The notes under the pieces: model-generated
The model's input: the letters and a program-made list of their open reading frames with translations, nothing else
Databases searched by the model: none
What the model was told of the DNA's origin: nothing
Shown: positions 1 through 11,736 of the stretch, piece by piece
How the letters are laid out: every line of letters starts with the position of its first letter
Numbering within the stretch: position 1 is the first letter of the stretch
Made by a program: the position numbers and the translations under genes
Assembly: GCA_036023115.1 (NCBI GenBank)
Contig: JAYKKT010000073.1
Span: 13,083,001 to 13,147,000 of the forward strand
Length of the DNA: 64,000 nucleotides
Source: Brasenia schreberi
Lineage: Eukaryota > Streptophyta > Magnoliopsida > Nymphaeales > Cabombaceae
Direction of reading: 5' to 3'

Positions 1-953
1 ATAAGAGACATGTACGCTAGTACAAAAATATGTGTGAGGACTCATGAAGCAATAACAAACCCTTTTGAAGTTAATATTAGGTTACATCAGGGATCAACTT
101 TAAGCCCATATTTATTTATATTGATTATTGATGAATTAAAAAAATATATTCAAGATAAACCTTTGTTTATGTTATTTACAAATGACATTGTGTTAGTAGA
201 AGAGTCTAAGAAAAAAGTTAATAGGAAACTGGAACCATCGATAGAAACGTTAAAAAGTAAAGGCTTCCAACTTAGTAGAAAAAAGACAGAATACATGGAA
301 TGTAAGTTTGATCATTTGGATACTTTGGAGGACATAAAAATTAAGATCGACACGCATTGCATCCCTCACAAAGAAAGTTTTAAATACCTATGGTCAATTT
401 TTAGAATTGATAAAAATGTTATGCATATAATTAATGTCGATCGGTTAAAATGAAGAGGGGCATCAAGTATTCTATCAAATAAGAAGATACCATTAAAGTT
501 GAAAGGTAAATATTATAGAGCAGTAATTAGACTTGTTGTATTTAATGGTTCTCAGTGTTGAGAAGTTAATCACCAACATGTACAAAAATGTGTGCAACTA
601 AAATGCAGATGTTGAGATGGATGATTGGTCGCGCAAGAAAAGACTGTATACATAATGAAGTTATTAGAAACAAATCGTGAGGAGCACTAACAAAGGATAA
701 AATGAGAGAAAATCATTTAAGATGGTTTGAACATGCTCAAAGATGACCCAAGAGCGCTTTTTTAAGAAGATATGAAAAATTAGATTGTGAAAATATTAAA
801 AGAGGAAGACGACGACTACAAAAGTGTTGAAAAAAACAATAAAAAATGATCTCGTTTATATTGAGTTAACTACGACACATGATAGGGCTATGTGAAAACT
901 TTTCTATGTAGTCAACCCCATCTAGTATGAGAAAAGGCTTAGTTGTTGTTGTA
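1..953 (+). mobile_element. RTE-type LINE, 3' part (copy A), decayed
   Basis: This is the reverse transcriptase and C-terminal part of a non-LTR retrotransposon, entering from the left window edge. Translation shows the RT stretch '[14 protein letters not shown]' and a catalytic box degraded to '[11 protein letters not shown]', where the family normally has FADD. It continues through '[18 protein letters not shown]' and is broken by stops from about 450 onward. The copy ends in the family signature, a 3' end close to gaaaaggcttagttgttgtt. Sequence after the tail (954-1086) is shared with the region after copy B, so A and B arose by duplication of a larger unit rather than by two insertions. 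Confidence 0.9.
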
Positions 954-1086
954 GTGACTAAGAGACCGATAACATAAGTTCAAGCATGAACTATTTTAGC
1001 CCAAACTAATATAGATCAATCAACTATGAAATACTAGCAACATAATGCTGTTAAATATGAAATTATTTCAATCAAAACTGCTCTTA
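954..1086 (+). repeat. LINE flank shared with 2484-2620
   Basis: This non-LINE sequence follows copy A and reappears after copy B with few differences (both contain gactaagagaccgata and aaatatgaaattatttcaat). It marks the right part of a direct duplication with a period of about 1.54 kb. The next 210 bases (1087-1296) have no counterpart and no recognisable gene. Confidence 0.8.
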
Positions 1087-1295
1087 ATTGACATTGATTA
1101 CCATATTCATTCTTTTCAAAGAAAATAATATTATTCATTCCATATCCAATCTCCTTGTTATAATTGCTCGTAGAACATTTACTTGCATCCATATTTTGTT
1201 GAATATTAAAATAAAAATTTGTCAAGTAGGTAAAACAATAATATGTTTTAAAAAAAATAAAGCATGCTACATTGATGTTCATGTAGTAGTAACTA

Positions 1296-2483
1296 AAGAA
1301 TTATCGAACATAGGTTAAAACTGGTATAAAATACAATAGAGAGCTAAATTGGATTCATGCTCGACAAATCTACTATAGAAACAATTCACCTATTGAAACA
1401 TCTTATGAAACATTTTAGAACAAAAAAGAATAACCTTCACATGATATTTATTGATCTAAAAAAAGCTTACGATAGGATGCAAAGAGATGTTCTTTGGAAA
1501 ACCTTGTAAAAAAGAGATATCCTATTGACATACATAAATCTTATAAGAGATGTGTATGCTAGTGCAAAAACATGTGTGAGGACTTATGAAGGAATAACAG
1601 ACTCTTTTGAAGTTAATATTAGGTTACATCAGGGATCAACTTTAAGTCCATATTTATTTATATTGATTATTAATGAGTTAACAAAACATATTCAAGATAA
1701 AGTACCTTTGTGTATGTTATTTGCAGATGACATTGTGTTAGTAGAAGAGTCTAAGGAAAAAGTTAATAGGAAACTGGAACCATCGATAGAAACGTTAAAA
1801 AGTAAAGGCTTCCAACTTAGTAGAAAAAAGACAGAATATATGGAATGTAAGTTTGATAATTTGGATACTTTAGACAACATAAAAATTAAGATTGACACAC
1901 ATTGCATCCCTTACAAAGAAAGCTTTAAATGCCTAGGGTCAATTTTTTAAATTGATGAAAATGTTATGCATATAATTAATGCCGGTTGGTTAAAATGGAG
2001 AGGGGCATAAAGTATTCTATCAAATAAGAAGATACCATTAAAGTTGAAAGGTTAATATTATAGAGCAGTAATTAGACCTTTTATGTTTCACGGTTATGAG
2101 TGTTGAGAAGTTAATCACCAACATGTACAAAAAATGTCCGCAACAGAAATGAACATGTTGATATGGATGATTGGTCGTGCAAGAAAAAACTGTATACATA
2201 ATGAGGTTATTAGAAACAAATTGTGAAGAGCACTACCAGAGGATAAAATGAGAGAAAATCATTTAAGATGGTTTGGACAAGCAAAAAGATGACCCAAGGG
2301 CGCTTCTATAAGAAGATATGAAAAATTAGATTGTGAAAATGTTAAAAGAGGAAGACAACAACTACAAAAGTGTTGAAAAAACAATAAAGAATATCTCGTT
2401 TATATTGAGTTAACTACGACACATGAAAACCTTTCTATGTAGTCGACCCCATCTAATATGAGAAAAGGCTTAGTTGTTGTTGT
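1296..2483 (+). mobile_element. RTE-type LINE, 3' part (copy B), decayed
   Basis: This 5'-truncated LINE begins inside the RT domain, homologous to about 10490 in the full-length copy. The best open stretch (1525-1950) reads through '[14 protein letters not shown]' and the RT catalytic box '[12 protein letters not shown]', intact here, to 'KCLGSIF'. After that, stops interrupt the C-terminal part. The copy ends in the family's GTT-rich tail at about 2483. It is very similar to copy A at a constant offset of about 1,540 bases, including the sequence beyond the tail. Confidence 0.9.
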
Positions 2484-2620
2484 AGTGACTAAGAGACCGA
2501 TAGCAATATAAGTTCAAGCATGAACTATTTCGGCCCAAACTAATATAGATCAATCAACCGTGAAATGCTAGCAACATAATGCAGTCAAATATGAAATTAT
2601 TTCAATCAAAACCGCTCTTA

Positions 2621-3355
2621 AATACACCAAATGCAAATTTATTTAAAACATGACCTCCCAAACTGCAAATTACTTTACAAATATGAGCATGTATTAAATC
2701 AATATTTTATACAAGATTCATAACAATCATTTAAGGGTAAGAAATAATCAATCGCAAAAGCTACAACAGAAATTACCTAAAATTCTTCATCCATTAGAAG
2801 GAGAAAGATATAAATATAGTAAAATAGATAATGAAAGGAACTACCTAAGGGGGGTTGTCTCCAATTGCGGGAGAGGGAGAAAGAGAGTTCCTGTTGCGAG
2901 AGAGGGGAAATGAGAGATCTGTTGCGAGAGAAGGGAGAGAAGAAAAATATGTAAACAAGGGTTTATATACCTCGATTAGTAGTAGTTGAATCCATCATCC
3001 ACCGAAATCGACAGTCGTGTGAAATTTCCATCCGGTTTGTATCCGTGAGTTTGCATCATCTACCCATTCAAATCGTGACTCCACGGAAGCAAGGAAAGGC
3101 AATATGGTGCTATACTCCGGTAATCTCTTTGACAACTGAGGCTCAAAAATTCCCATCATATCCCAGCCCTTCTCCTGGATGTGGTGCGGTTTGACGAAGT
3201 GTCTAAGCACAGTTTACTCACGTTGATCAATTCGAACCCTCCCTCATCGAGGTAACCAACCATGTAGCCAAGGAGAGTCAAAGAACACGATCTCATGAGC
3301 TCAATATACGTTCTTGTTATCCCTAATGTGTAATGAATCCCAGTCAACATTCACT
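2621..3355. other. Intergenic, downstream of the PPR gene
   Basis: AT-rich sequence containing purine-rich stretches (about 2870-2945, several 'gcgagagagggg'-like strings). Short minus-strand open stretches at 2995-3350 match no family I recognise. This should hold the 3' UTR of the PPR-DYW gene on the minus strand. Confidence 0.5.
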
Positions 3356-5026
3356 TCACCAATAATCCCCACAAGAGCATGATCCTCTTCTGAAATGATG
3401 GAATCTATTGCGATCCCGAATGACGATTTCCCTCCCAAACATCTGCGACATATGCTTCATCACACTGTGGCAATCGCCGCAGATGCGAAGGTTCTTCACA
3501 ACCCTTATCGTTGTTCCTTCCTGAGTTGCGATCAACCCAAAGGCCACAGCCATTTTCTCGCTGTGATAGACAAGAATCTTCTCCTTCTCTTCCTCTTCAA
3601 TATCAAACAGCACATTAGCTGTGTTTGGTGAATAGCCAGCTGCTCTTAATCGTTCAGTAATCAGTGCAAGCATTTCAGAAATCTCGTCATACTGCGGATG
3701 GCTCTCATGTCCTGCAACAAATTCATGGACGGTGGATCCAATCTCAATTGCACTCGACCCTGGCTGCTTTTCGATTCCTCTATGCTTCATCAAGTTGCGC
3801 AAACCAGACTTCTGGCGCCATCTTCGCATGCCACCATATATATTAGACAACAAAACGTAGTCACCATCATGGTTTGGGTCCAGTTCGCGAATTTCGCTGA
3901 TCACAATTTCTCCAAGCGAAGCATTTCCATGGTTAGCACATGCACCAAGCAAAGTGCGCCATATGATAGCGTTCGGCTCAATCGGCATTCGCTTGGTAAA
4001 TTGATAGGCTTCATCAAGAAGCCCAGCTCGGCCGAGAAGATCAACCATACAACCATAATGCTCGATTGTTGGTTCAGAGATGCTATTAAAAAACTCCCAT
4101 CCTTGCTTAACAAGGCCGCCATGACTACACGCTGACAGCGCTCCAACATAAGTTATATCATCTGGCTCGATACCGGTTTCCCTCATTCTAGCAAAAGCAT
4201 TCAAAGCTTCATGGCTGTGACCATGAATGGCTAATCCCATAACCAACGCAGTCCATGTAAGAACGTTTCTTTGGGGCATTTTGTCGAAGATTTGCACCGC
4301 ACCTTCAACAAACCCACACTTCGAGTACATGTCCATCAAGGCTGTACCTAATGAGACGTTCAATTCGGACACATTTCTCACCAGCATGCAGTGAACCCAC
4401 TTCCCCAACTCCAACGCACCCAAGCTTGCGCACGCAGTGATCACGCTCACCATCGTCACACTGTCTGGCTCTACACCCTGAATCTGCATGCGCTGAAACA
4501 GCCCCAGAGCTGCGTTTGCAAGACCATTGTTGACGAAGCACTCTATGACAGCCGACCACGAAACCAAATCTCTATGAGGCATTTCGACAAACACTTTGCC
4601 CGCACACACCACCTTGCCGCAACACCCATACAAATGAACGAGGGTGTTCTGCACGAAAACATCCGAGCCATACCCGAGTTTCAAACTCAAGCCGTGAACT
4701 TCCTGGCCTTTATGAAGAAGAAGGAGGCGCGCGCATGCTTTGAGAACGAAGGGGAAGGTGAAATGGTCGAGAGAGACGCCATGGTGGCGCATTGAGGCGA
4801 AAGCGGAGATGGCGTTAGACGGGTCGTCGCCGCTCGCGTAGCCACGAATCATGGTGTTCCATGCGAACGTATCGGGGTAGCGAATTTGATCGACGACGGA
4901 TTGCGCGTAACTCAGGCTTCCGTTTGGAGAGAGGCACGCGAATAGCAGGATGCCTCTCACTGCTTGTGCATCGTTCAGCATACCACGCTTGACGATTTGG
5001 GCGTGCATCTGCTGGGCGTGGCTCAT
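3356..5026 (-). CDS. Pentatricopeptide repeat protein, PLS class with E/E+ and DYW domains
   Basis: An intronless 556-residue protein starting at 5026, the first Met of the open frame. PPR motifs run from about residue 50 to 395 (for example 'PDTFAWNTMIRGYA', 'RNVLTWTALVMGLAIHG'). An E/E+ region follows, then a complete DYW domain with the zinc-binding 'HSE' motif near residue 488 and 'CGDCH' near 516, ending exactly in 'CSCGDYW'. DYW proteins of this kind bind organellar RNA in a sequence-specific way and act as cytidine deaminases in C-to-U editing in mitochondria or plastids. The lack of introns is normal for the family. The protein is shorter than many PLS-DYW proteins and the N-terminus begins almost directly in repeat-like sequence ('SHAQQMHAQIVKRG'), so an upstream transit peptide is not obvious. 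Nothing indicates a pseudogene. The target transcript cannot be predicted here. Confidence 0.93.
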   Translation of the reverse strand: MSHAQQMHAQIVKRGMLNDAQAVRGILLFACLSPNGSLSYAQSVVDQIRYPDTFAWNTMIRGYASGDDPSNAISAFASMRHHGVSLDHFTFPFVLKACARLLLLHKGQEVHGLSLKLGYGSDVFVQNTLVHLYGCCGKVVCAGKVFVEMPHRDLVSWSAVIECFVNNGLANAALGLFQRMQIQGVEPDSVTMVSVITACASLGALELGKWVHCMLVRNVSELNVSLGTALMDMYSKCGFVEGAVQIFDKMPQRNVLTWTALVMGLAIHGHSHEALNAFARMRETGIEPDDITYVGALSACSHGGLVKQGWEFFNSISEPTIEHYGCMVDLLGRAGLLDEAYQFTKRMPIEPNAIIWRTLLGACANHGNASLGEIVISEIRELDPNHDGDYVLLSNIYGGMRRWRQKSGLRNLMKHRGIEKQPGSSAIEIGSTVHEFVAGHESHPQYDEISEMLALITERLRAAGYSPNTANVLFDIEEEEKEKILVYHSEKMAVAFGLIATQEGTTIRVVKNLRICGDCHSVMKHMSQMFGREIVIRDRNRFHHFRRGSCSCGDYW

Positions 5027-6239
5027 GGAGATACATCTTTGGCCCGTATTGATTCGATTGAATTCGATGCTTGAATTTTGATCTCTAGAGGTTTTCGCTT
5101 TATGGGTATTTATGCAAATCGAGAGAAGTGACGGAGATACTACCGTTGAATTTGTGGAGATTGAATGGGATCGGACTGCATGCAGTTACGGGACTGATAG
5201 CCAAATTCTTTGGTTCAGACACGCTAACATAAAACCAAATATTTTGGATTTTTTTATAAAATATATTTTGGATTCTGGTAATACTTTAGAGAGAGAGAAG
5301 TGGTAAAGCTAAATCATGCATGTAGGGTGTTGAAAGAACCGATTAAATTGAACCAAACCGAGAATTTGATTTGGTTGTTTTTGCTTTCTGGTTTGGTTTA
5401 ATTCAGTTTACAAAACAAAAATGGTTTTGTTCATGACGAAGGTTGAAACAAATCATAAAAACCTAACCAATCCATCACACGCTATGTATAACTTGATGAA
5501 TGCTAGAAAATGAGTTGGCGTAACGATTAATTCTTGCTATTGATTTTGTAGTATTATTAGAATATAAACTAATTCATTTTTTATTAGGACATGTTGAGAT
5601 AGACAACATTTCTTACAGTGGTGCTTCACATGTGAACAACTTATTCTATAATTTATTGTTTATTTATTATAACATAACTTTGGTTTGATGGTGGTGCTTC
5701 ATATTGATTGTTTATTGTACAATATAACAGTCATATAAATTAGTAAAACAAATGTAATGAACTGCAGTCTGAATTGAACAAAAACTGGAACAAATAGATT
5801 GGTTTATTCGAGTTTTAAGTATTATATTCATAAAAACTATTTTATCTATGGTTTTTGTTGCTTACACAAAAATTAAGAATCGATTATGTTGGTTTCATTC
5901 AAAAGAACGAAAATACACTACAAAACCCTATATATATAGAGAGAGAAAAGTAGTAATAAATGCTCAATACAACCATATTCATATCTACTCAAACACCATT
6001 GTTGATGACCAAGGAATGGAATTTTGAAATAAATATACCATTATATTTTATAATTAATGCACTAAATGCTTTTCATTTATGATCTATGTTTGACATGATA
6101 AAGTAAATTTGAGAACACATGAGATTTTATACCACTATAAGAGCATATTGTGTTATCAATCATGTAAGCTACATGCTAGGAGTTGGACTCAGGGGTGTGC
6201 ATGCCCCTCCTCTGGTAAGAAAAAGAAAATTATGTAAGA
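5027..6239. other. Intergenic, AT-rich
   Basis: Promoter side of the PPR gene followed by AT-rich non-coding DNA. Around 5330-5410 and 5760-5900 there are 'gaaccaaaccgag' / 'tttggtttggttta' strings of the type common in plant intergenic repeats. No gene is seen. Confidence 0.5.
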
Positions 6240-6305
6240 TGCAGAACAAAGAATCTACATAGCCAACCCCATTTAATATAGAAAAATACTTAGTTGTTAT
6301 TGTTT
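6240..6305 (+). repeat. LINE 3'-end-only fragment, degenerate
   Basis: The sequence gaacaaagaatctacatagcc followed by an aged version of the LINE tail (cttagttgttattgtt) matches only the last ~65 bases of the RTE LINE family seen elsewhere. No target-site duplication could be seen, consistent with an old insertion. Confidence 0.7.
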
Positions 6306-6679
6306 ATGGTTGGATGTTCCAAATTAAAAATATAATTTGACTATACATTAAGGGTTTTATGTACTAATCAAAGCTAATGGATTGATCACAAACAGGAGCT
6401 CTCAATCAAGTAATGAACAACCCTGTTCTTTGGTCTGTTTGCTGCTCAGATTCACCAAAACAAGTCAATGAGCTAATTCTTAGAGGAAACTAAATCCGCA
6501 AACGAGAACCACCCCTGTTCGATCCATTCGGCTCATTTACCAACCCGAAATATCAGTGGGGCAGGCTCACTTCAAAGTAACTTCCAATTCTAGGGGCTCA
6601 TAGTTTGATGTCTATCAAATTTGCAGCAAACGAGATCCTCATCTATTATGGTTAGGTTGTTATCTTACTTTCGGGAGCC

Positions 6680-6717
6680 CATGCATTTGACGTGCAATGA
6701 TTTATTATCCTATATAA
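6680..6717 (+). promoter_or_regulatory. Promoter of the cysteine-rich gene: RY motif, ACGTG, TATA box
   Basis: CATGCA (6680-6685, RY/Sph type), GACGTG (6689-6694) and a TATATAA box (6711-6717) lie 54-91 bases before the ATG at 6771. In established plant promoters, RY plus ACGTG-core elements bind B3 and bZIP factors and often mark seed expression. That role is inference here. Confidence 0.55.
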
Positions 6718-6770
6718 CCGCTGGTAGGCCAAACTCTTCAGCATTCCATATTTTCATTCACTTGCCAAGT

Positions 6771-7010
6771 ATGGTGACTAAAAATGTGGCCTTGGCCTCT
6801 TTGCTCCTGTCATTGTTGATGATGAACACTTATTTGATGGAGTCACAGGCACAAATGGAGGCAAACCCCTTCATGTGCATGGGCTCATGTGCGGCAAAGG
6901 CCGGAATCTGTACCGGGCAATGTGCCTTGTGTGGCCCGGAGATGGAGGCGTGCTTCAACCGTTGCGAGCAGGAACGCGAGGCCTGCGGTAATCAGTGTGG
7001 AGGAAAGTGA
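6771..7010 (+). CDS. Small secreted cysteine-rich protein with two CX3C-X6-CX3C modules
   Basis: A 79-residue protein. The start at 6771 is chosen because it follows a TATA box by 54 bases and gives a typical signal peptide ('NVALASLLLSLLMMNTYLM', likely cleaved after 'ESQA'). An upstream in-frame ATG at 6621 lies before the TATA box. The mature part has nine cysteines in the order C-x3-C-x6-C-x3-C-x2-C-x6-C-x3-C-x6-C-x3-C, ending in 'CGNQCGGK'. The spacing repeats a CX3C-X6-CX3C unit twice. CX3C pairs recall alpha-hairpinin-type defence or inhibitor peptides, but the six-residue spacer is shorter than usual, so membership is not claimed. The decayed gene at 12857-13100 shares the same spacing. 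Function unknown; defence or seed storage are possibilities. Confidence 0.7.
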   Translation: MVTKNVALASLLLSLLMMNTYLMESQAQMEANPFMCMGSCAAKAGICTGQCALCGPEMEACFNRCEQEREACGNQCGGK

Positions 7011-7224
7011 ACTTGATTGTTATATGTTTAGTTGGAAGCAGCTAGCTAAAGTGACTGCTAGCATCTTTTATGTACTCAATTAACAACAATGATGACATAT
7101 GAATAATACTTGCATTGAGTAAGCTAATGATGGTAATGTTATAAGATAAAGAGCTGTATTTATAGTGTACAAGCCCATTTATGCTTTGTGAAAAGGTTTA
7201 TTCAATTTATCAATATATTCTTTT

Positions 7225-7330
7225 TTGGATACAACAGGGAGGGCGAAGCTAAATGCATACCCTGGTATCGAACTCATGACCTTTAACTTGTGAGTTGACT
7301 CCCTAACCAGGTTAGCTATTGGTTTCTGCA
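7225..7330 (-). repeat. tRNA-like SINE fragment
   Basis: On the minus strand this reads aatagctaacctgg ... aaggtcatgagttcga ... ccaggg, resembling a Pol III A box and B box (gagttcga). A closely similar sequence lies at 13680-13790 (+) and a more diverged one at 27350-27450 (-), so it is a dispersed repeat, not a tRNA gene. Confidence 0.5.
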
Positions 7331-8423
7331 TCTATTGCCCCCTTTCCCACAAGCCTTCTTTACCTTCCACCTAAGTTGTGAAGGAAAGGCTCAAAACCAG
7401 TTCCACAAAGATTTCAGTGTTTTCTTTTCCTTTTTATCTTTGTTACAAGAGGAGGCCGAAGCCTATAACACCCACACCCACACATGCACTCTTTGGGAGT
7501 TGAACTCCCCACTCTGGATGCAATGCTTATCTTTTCATGCAGACATGTCTATTTCGAGGAGCCTCTCTATGGGACAACATTCAGTTTATTGAGCTTTTTG
7601 TGCATGCTGAGCTTACCTGACGAGAAATTTTGCTACCTTAGGACTACTATAGTTAATGATGTTCATTACGGTTTTGGTCGTCGACTTCCATATTATCATT
7701 TCATCAACTTCCTTGACCTTCCATACATGGTTTTGCAAGTTCGTGTCGATGCGTTTTGAGTGAACAATAGCATTCCTACCCCTCTGCGAGGAGGCACACC
7801 TTCTCCCATGAAATATCCGAAGAAAAACTGTCTTTTATTGATTTGAGTAATTATTTACCATTTGAATACATGTGCACCCAGCAAACCACACCTTAGACTC
7901 GCAGCTAATAGCACTAAGCTTGGGAATGCGGAACACCACCTCTTCACACCCTTGTCATTAGCCCTAACATGGTTGCTCAATGCTCATATGTTTAGTTTGC
8001 ATGTTGGCGTCGTTAGCAAACAAAGCATGAATTTGCTGCGATCGAGCCGACCTGAGCCGAGCCACAGGATGATAATGTATCACCAGCCCAAATCAACATA
8101 ATCAAACCAAATTAATCACATCTTACACTAATGATCAAATGGGATCATAGTTTTTGTGCAATTAGAAATAATGGTGTCATAAATGGCTCTCTATATTTTC
8201 TTAGAGGAAGTACTTTTCCTCGTATCGTTTCCACTCTTATCTTCTTTCTCATATGGTGGTAGAGTGTCTTGTTTCTATATGAGAAAGGGCTTTTTACAAC
8301 ACCCTCAGGATCGAACCCTGAAAGGGTTAAACTCCTTAATGGATAGGTTTGAAGTTAATCAAACTGTCAAAGTTAGGGATGGAGAAATCCTGGAAATTTA
8401 TTAGTTCCCATATTTTGCATATT
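7331..8423. other. Intergenic, no gene recognised
   Basis: Several short open frames are present (for example 7335-7592, 7862-8101), but none shows family features or plausible splice context. The region 7445-7520 (gaggccgaagcctataacaccc...) resembles the SINE-like repeat class. Confidence 0.4.
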
Positions 8424-8440
8424 TACATTATGTTTTGATA
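8424..8440 (+). repeat. Target-site duplication of LINE copy C (left)
   Basis: tacattatgttttgata, 17 bp, is repeated exactly at 11720-11736 on the other side of the LINE. Confidence 0.95.
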
Positions 8441-11400
8441 AACTCTGCCCATGTAAGGGATCACCCTTGCTTTGCCGGTCCCAAACTCGGATAAAGGAGG
8501 ATGGTTGTGTTAGGCTTCCGACAGCCAGCGTAAAACTTCGTCGGATTTTTATAACATGGATTACAAAAATTATGAGCATTGCTTTGGGGTGTCCCCGCCT
8601 AGCGACGTGCTGCAGAGCCCGAATACAGTAATAAGTAAGCAAGGGCCACTACATTTTCGCCCGAATGTAGTGAATCAATTGCAGAGAGGGTTCCCACATC
8701 ATGGACGGGTGTAGGTAAAGAAGCTAGTCTCGCTACATTGCCACCCGAATATAGTGAAATTTTTTCAGAGAGGGTCTCCGCATTTTGATTATGGACGGAT
8801 ACGGGGGTAAAGAAGTTAGTCCTAGATAATAAGGTTCGTATTGGTTCTTAGAATATCGAAACATTAACTGGTAAGCTAATGGAGGTAGTAGATACTATGA
8901 TTCGGAGAAAGATTCATATTCTATGTTTATAAGAGACAAAATAGATTGGAGAAAAAGCAAAGGAGATAGAGGATACATTTTTAAATTATGGTACTCAGGT
9001 AAAGAAAATGCTCGAAACGAAGTTGGTATTATCATAAATAAAGATTTAAAGGATAGTGTAGTACATATACAATGATATGGTGACCAAATCATGACATTGA
9101 AATTAGTGTTAGGAGCAAAGGTTTTGAATATAGTTTGTACTTACACACCCTAAGTAGGACTAGAAGATAGTATAAAGACAACTTTTTGGGAAGAGTTAGA
9201 TAAGTGATTCAAAAGATTCTACAAAGGGAGATGATTTGTTTAGGAGGAGACTTAAATGGACATGTCAGTAAAGAGGCATTAGGATATAGAGGGATTCATG
9301 GAAACTTTGGTTTTGGGGATATAAATGAGGAAGGTAGGGAGATTTTAAATTTTGCTATGGCATTTGATCTCTTTATAGTCAATACAATCTTTAAAAAATG
9401 AGATGAACATTTAATTACTTATAAGAGTGTTTTATCACAAACACAAATTGATTACTTTATTTGTAGAAAAAAAGATAGAGCGTGTTGTAAAGATTGCAAG
9501 GTAATTCTAGGAGAAAGCTTAACCACCCAACATCGACTTTTAGTTATGGATTTACAAATAAGAAAATGGACAAAAAAGAAAAGAGTGTATCGAGCTATTC
9601 GGACTAAATGGTGGAACCTCAAAAGCGAGAAAGAAGATATATTTAAACAGAAAGTCCTTCAAGAAGATGTTTGGAATTATGTTGGTACACCCTGTGATAT
9701 GTGGAACAATATGGCTATACATACTAGGAAAGTGGTGAAAGATGTGTTAGGTGTATCTAAGGGAGGTGTACCGATACAAAAAGAAGCTTGGTATGTAGTG
9801 AAGTAGTGCAAAATAAAATCAAGGGAAAGAGGGCATGTTACAAATTACATTATGCTAAGAAAACTAGTGAAACTTTAGAGGCTTATAAGAAAGCAAAAAG
9901 GGAAGCGAGAAAGGCCGTGAGTGAAGCAAAAGCTAAAATCTGGGGGGATTTATATAAAAAAACTCAACTCAAAAGAGGGTGAAAGAGATATTTTTAGGAT
10001 AGCTAGGGCTAGAGATAAGAAAACTAAAGATCTTAATTATGTTAGATGCATCAAGGATGAGGATAAAAAAATTCTAGTGGCAAATGATGATATAAGAAAT
10101 AGATAAAAAACTATTTTTATAATCTTTTTAACAAAAATAAAGATGTTAGTATTAGCTTAGGAGAGTTAGTCAAATCGAAAAAGTATATAAACCATAATTT
10201 CTACCGACGTATTCAAAAGAATTAAGTCAAAGAGGCTCTTAAACATATGAAGGGTGGTAAATCGGTAGGACCAGATAATATTCCTATAAAAGTTTGGAAA
10301 ATACTAGGATAAATAGGAATCACTTGTCTCACAAGACTATTTAATGAAATATGGAAAAACCAAAAGATACCCGAGGAATAGAGAGCAGGTACACTTATAC
10401 CCATATATAAGAACAAGGGAGACATTCAAAATTGTGCGAATTATCGAGGTATCAAGTTAATGAGCCATACTATGAAATTATGGAAAAGAATTATCGAACA
10501 TAGGTTAAGACAAGTATCAAGTACAACAGAGAACCAATTTGGATTCATGCCAGGCAAATCTACTATTGAAGCGATTCACCTTTTGAGACGTCTTATGAAA
10601 CATTTTAGAGCAAAAAAGAAAGACCTTCACATGATATTTATTGATTTAGAAAAAACTTATGATAGGGTACCGATGGAGGTTCTTTGGAGAACTTTGGAAA
10701 AAAGAGGTATCCCATTGACATATATTAACCTTATAAGAGACACGTATGATGGTGCAAAAATATGTGTGAGGACTCATGAAGGAACGACACACTTCTTTGA
10801 AGTTAATATTGGGTTACATCAAGGATCAACTTTAAGTCTATACTTATTTATAATGGTGATAGATGAGTTAACAAAACATATTCAAGATGAAGTACCTTGG
10901 TGTATGTTATTTGCTGATGACATTGTATTAATGGAGGAGTCTAAGAAAAAAGTTAATAGAAAATTAGAACTATAGAGAGAAACATTAGAAAGCAAAGGCC
11001 TCCGACTTAGTAGAACAAAGACAGAATATATGGAATGTAAGTTTGATCATTTGGTTACCTCAGAAGACATAGAAATTAAAATTGACACACATTGCATCCC
11101 CCAAAAGGAAAGTTTTAAATACCTAGGGTCAATTTTTAAGAGTGATGGAAGAATTGATGGAGATGTTACGCATAGCATTAATGCTGGTTGGTTAAAATGG
11201 AGAGGAGCATCAAGTATTCTTTGTGATAAGAAGATACCATTAAAGTTAAAAGGTAAATATTATAGAGCAGCATTTAGGTCTGCCATGTTTTATGGTTATG
11301 AGTGTTGGGCAGTTAATCATCAACATGTACAAAAGATCTCTGTGAAAGAAATGAAGATGTTGAGATGGATGAGTGGTCATACAAGAAAAGACCGTATACA

Positions 11401-11719
11401 TAATGAGATTATTAGAAACAAATTAGGAGTGACACCAATAGAGGATAAAATGAGAGAATATCGTTTAAGATGGTTTGGACATATAGAAAGAAGATCAAAA
11501 GAAGAACCTGTAAGAAGGTTAGAAAAACTAAATTTGGAAAGTATTAAAAGAGGTAGAGGACGACCACAAAAGTGTTGGAAAGAAACAATAAAAAATGATC
11601 TAGCTTATTGCAAGTTAACTACTAACATGGCACACGATAGGGATATGTGGAAACAAAGAATCCATGTAGCCGACCCCGTCTAGTATAGGAAAAGGCTTAG
11701 TTGTTGTTGTTGTTGTTTG
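8441..11719 (+). mobile_element. Full-length RTE-type LINE (copy C)
   Basis: A 3,279-bp element flanked by a perfect 17-bp target-site duplication. It begins AACTCTGCCCATGTAAGGG, the same 5' end as copy F, so this is the full unit. A conserved leader (to about 8556) is followed by a coding region opening '[11 protein letters not shown]'. Next come an EEP-type endonuclease (catalytic 'GDLNGHV' near 9250) and an RT domain ('IFIDLEKTYDRVP' near 10640, 'LHQGSTLS', '[12 protein letters not shown]' near 10920). The C-terminal region 11030-11683 ('RKDRIHNEIIRNKLGV', '[12 protein letters not shown]') is open for 217 codons. Several stops and frameshifts elsewhere make it inactive. The 3' end is gtagccgaccccgtctagta, then ggaaaaggcttag and (GTT)n. 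Structure and tail fit the RTE clade. Confidence 0.95.
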
Positions 11720-11736
11720 TACATTATGTTTTGATA
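11720..11736 (+). repeat. Target-site duplication of LINE copy C (right)
   Basis: Exact repeat of 8424-8440, immediately after the (GTT)n tail. Confidence 0.95.

Noticed and set aside
2995..3350. Minus-strand open frames downstream of the PPR gene
   Set aside because: No recognisable domain, no splice support; probably 3' UTR.
4391..4795. 134-codon open frame on the + strand
   Set aside because: It is the antisense shadow of the PPR-DYW gene; no family features.
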